Shown here: positions 57,920 to 64,000 of the stretch, piece by piece
Layout: each line of letters starts with the position of its first letter
Position numbering within the stretch: position 1 is the first letter of the stretch
NCBI GenBank assembly: GCA_028583405.1
Contig: CM053259.1
Coordinates: 21,925,951-21,989,950, forward strand
Length of the DNA stretch: 64,000 nt
Direction: 5' to 3'
Source: Pogonophryne albipinna
Lineage: Eukaryota > Chordata > Actinopteri > Perciformes > Artedidraconidae
Notes under the pieces: model-generated
The model's input: the letters and a program-made list of their open reading frames with translations, nothing else
Told to the model about the DNA's origin: nothing
Database searches by the model: none
Translations under genes and position numbers: made by a program

Positions 57920-58038
57920 GGAGAGAGGGCGAGAGGGAGAGAGGGAGAGATGGAGAGATGGAGAGAGGGAGAGAGGGAGAGATGGAGAGATGGAGAGAGG
58001 GCGAGAGGGCAAGAGGGAGAGAGGGAGAGATGGAGGGC
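57920..58038 (+). repeat. Purine-rich minisatellite (GAGAGGGAGAGATGGA units)
   Basis: Irregular tandem GAGAGGGAGAGATGGAGAGA units over about 119 bp, all purine on the plus strand except the T of ATG and a few C. Confidence 0.9.
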
Positions 58039-58987
58039 AAACTGCCATCAGCCTGAGCATCTCAGTCTGTCGCTGTGGATTTTAAAGGCCAGTCTCTCCC
58101 CAGACAAGTGGTGAATTCCTCCATCTTTTCCCTCTGTGTTGCAGGCATGCAATTTGAAGGAAACAGATTGAAAAAAAAAACTCAATCACCGCGTCCTGCT
58201 CTCAATGTTTGCTTCATCTTCTCTCTATCAATCAACGTGCACTCTCGTGGTAAACTCTGCGGCCCGCATGTCTTTATGCTACAGCAAAGAGCCTCAGCTC
58301 TATCCTCACCTCCTCTTCCTCCCTTTCCCTCCTTTGGGGAGCGGCTGTCAGCCATGTCTTTCTGGTCATTTAGAAATAGAAAGAAAAGGCATGTTGGGGG
58401 ATATGTTACACCCCAGTGGACCTCTCAATAGGGGCTTATTGATGGGGAACAAATAGCTCCAGCTTCTTGAAGATCTTGTGTGTGCCAATGGGAGTAGGAA
58501 GTGTTGACCTTAATTCACAGATAAATGACCCCAATGAACTCAAGGGATCCCTCTTCATCAAATTGCTATTGATATACTAGTGGACAATCAATTCAACTGC
58601 GATTAGATTGCATTCGCACTAAAACAGAGAACTTTCCTAGACTGTTGAAGACTGATTCACATACACATCAGCCCCCTCTTGTTCTTGGTTGGTATTGACA
58701 GCCATGACAGAGTTTAGAGGATTAGTTGGGTTCGTACATGGGGAAATGGATAATCTCCTTTAGATCTGACCTATCGGCTGCACCCTGCTAACTCTTTAGG
58801 GCTTTATAATGCCAAGCATATGTTTTAGCAATTGCTGGATTCAGCATTCACATTTCCTCTCCTGACTTGGAGATGTGGAAGTAATTCAATGAGGAGTGCA
58901 TGCAGAAAGCAGATGTAGCTGTTAGAGGAGACCAGCTTTTTACATCTGCTGCACTGTTGCTGCGTGGATGCTCAGATATCAGCAGAT
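58039..58987. other. Intron sequence, nothing recognised
   Basis: No coding or repeat signal that I can name. Confidence 0.4.
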
Positions 58988-59160
58988 GATTCAGAATCAG
59001 AATACCCTTATTAGTCCCACAGAGGGGACATTTGCATTGTTACAGCAGGAAAGAGCCACAGACAGCTTAATGTTACATATGTTAAAAAAGTACTAAGTTA
59101 TGATATAATAAAAAATATAATAAAAAATAAATAAAAGTAAAAATAAATACTGCACGTTAT
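58988..59160. repeat. Teleost interspersed repeat with A-rich tail
   Basis: The phrase TTATTAGTCCCACAGAGGGG, followed by CATTTGCATTGTTACAGCAG, is very frequent in fish genomes. An AAAATAAATAAAAGT tail follows, consistent with a retroposed fragment. I cannot name the family with certainty. Confidence 0.5.
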
Positions 59161-63629
<4,469 letters not shown>

Positions 63630-63652
63630 ACACACACACACACACACACACA
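63630..63652 (+). repeat. Short (CA)n tract
   Basis: About 11 CA units. Confidence 0.95.
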
Positions 63653-64000
63653 ACCTGCCATTCAGTCAGTCGGTCAGTCCATCTATGCGTCTGCCTCACA
63701 GGAACAGAATTGAGCGGCAGTAATGGAGGACTGAGGAGAGAAGTGTTTACTGCTGATAGGAATATCATTACAAACTGTGGAAATCAGAGAATAACAGCAA
63801 AACCCGTTAGACATCAGCTCATGTAGCAATCAATAGGAAGCTACACTGTTTCTATTTCTCCTATCTCTCTCTCTCCTCCCTTTTTCGCACACTTTTTTCC
63901 TCCGGTTGCTATAGTGACGTGAAATGGCTGCGTTCTGCAGTGTGGATCAGAGCGGGGGCTCGCTCTGTGAGATACATCGCTTTAAATGATGCTTTCAAAA
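63653..64000. other. Intron sequence at window end
   Basis: Contains an X-box-like GTTGCTATAGTGAC (63905-63918) overlapping TGACGT, a CRE half-site. The window ends inside the intron. Confidence 0.35.

Overview
The window is genomic DNA from a bony fish, most likely a teleost. It has long dinucleotide microsatellites, many hAT, Tc1 and Harbinger-type DNA transposons and MITEs, a CR1/L2-like LINE and a tRNA-derived SINE. It carries only one vertebrate exon I recognise. There is no rRNA, stand-alone tRNA or CRISPR array, and nothing bacterial.

The only gene I can name is the GABA-B receptor subunit 2 gene (gabbr2), plus strand. Its first coding exon is 16597-16911: start codon, signal peptide, start of the Venus-flytrap ligand-binding module, then a GT splice donor. 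Everything after 16911 looks like one very long first intron (more than 47 kb). It is non-coding apart from mobile elements, many (CA/TG)n tracts of 110-211 bp and one unidentified 87-codon antisense ORF (28691-28954). A good REST/NRSF (RE1) site lies at 15046-15066, about 1.5 kb upstream of the start codon, as might be expected for a neuron-restricted receptor gene.

The left part (1-13.3 kb) is an accessory, repeat-built region. It holds a hAT-like repeat (871-1432), a possible orphan promoter with a first exon (1637-1774), a compact LTR retroelement with two LTRs, a primer-binding-like site and a GC-rich tandem-repeat core (2048-3200), and a pre-miRNA-like hairpin (3715-3778). Then comes a nested complex: an old minus-strand LINE (about 5.89-13.31 kb) interrupted by four DNA elements. 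Two have clean 8-bp hAT duplications (8194-8506 and 12354-13210), one is a deleted hAT copy (7332-8102), and the fourth is a 3.55-kb element (8738-12285) with about 430-bp terminal inverted repeats and a TA duplication.

That 3.55-kb element is the most interesting thing here. It encodes a protein with all the acidic motifs of the FEN1/XPG flap-nuclease family followed by a tesmin/TSO1-type CXC cysteine-rich domain. It includes a spliceable 168-bp intron and a poly(A) signal. The transposase-like N-terminal part is truncated and frame-broken, but the nuclease-CXC part remains open for 511 codons from an ATG in good context. Proteins of this general type are, as I recall, linked to Academ-like transposons; the TA target and this arrangement deserve checking.

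Intron 1 of gabbr2 carries further elements: a 396-bp hAT MITE (18604-18999), a chimeric element (35179-35874), a 1.2-kb hAT element with an 8-bp duplication (36415-37620; same family as 7332-8102), a TA-flanked MITE (42610-42979), a 556-bp MITE (47288-47843), a Harbinger-like remnant with a Myb-like mini-ORF (48246-48687), and a dead Tc1 transposon split by a SINE (50502-52372). A perfect RFX X-box (43626-43639) and three weaker ones lie in the otherwise featureless intron sequence.
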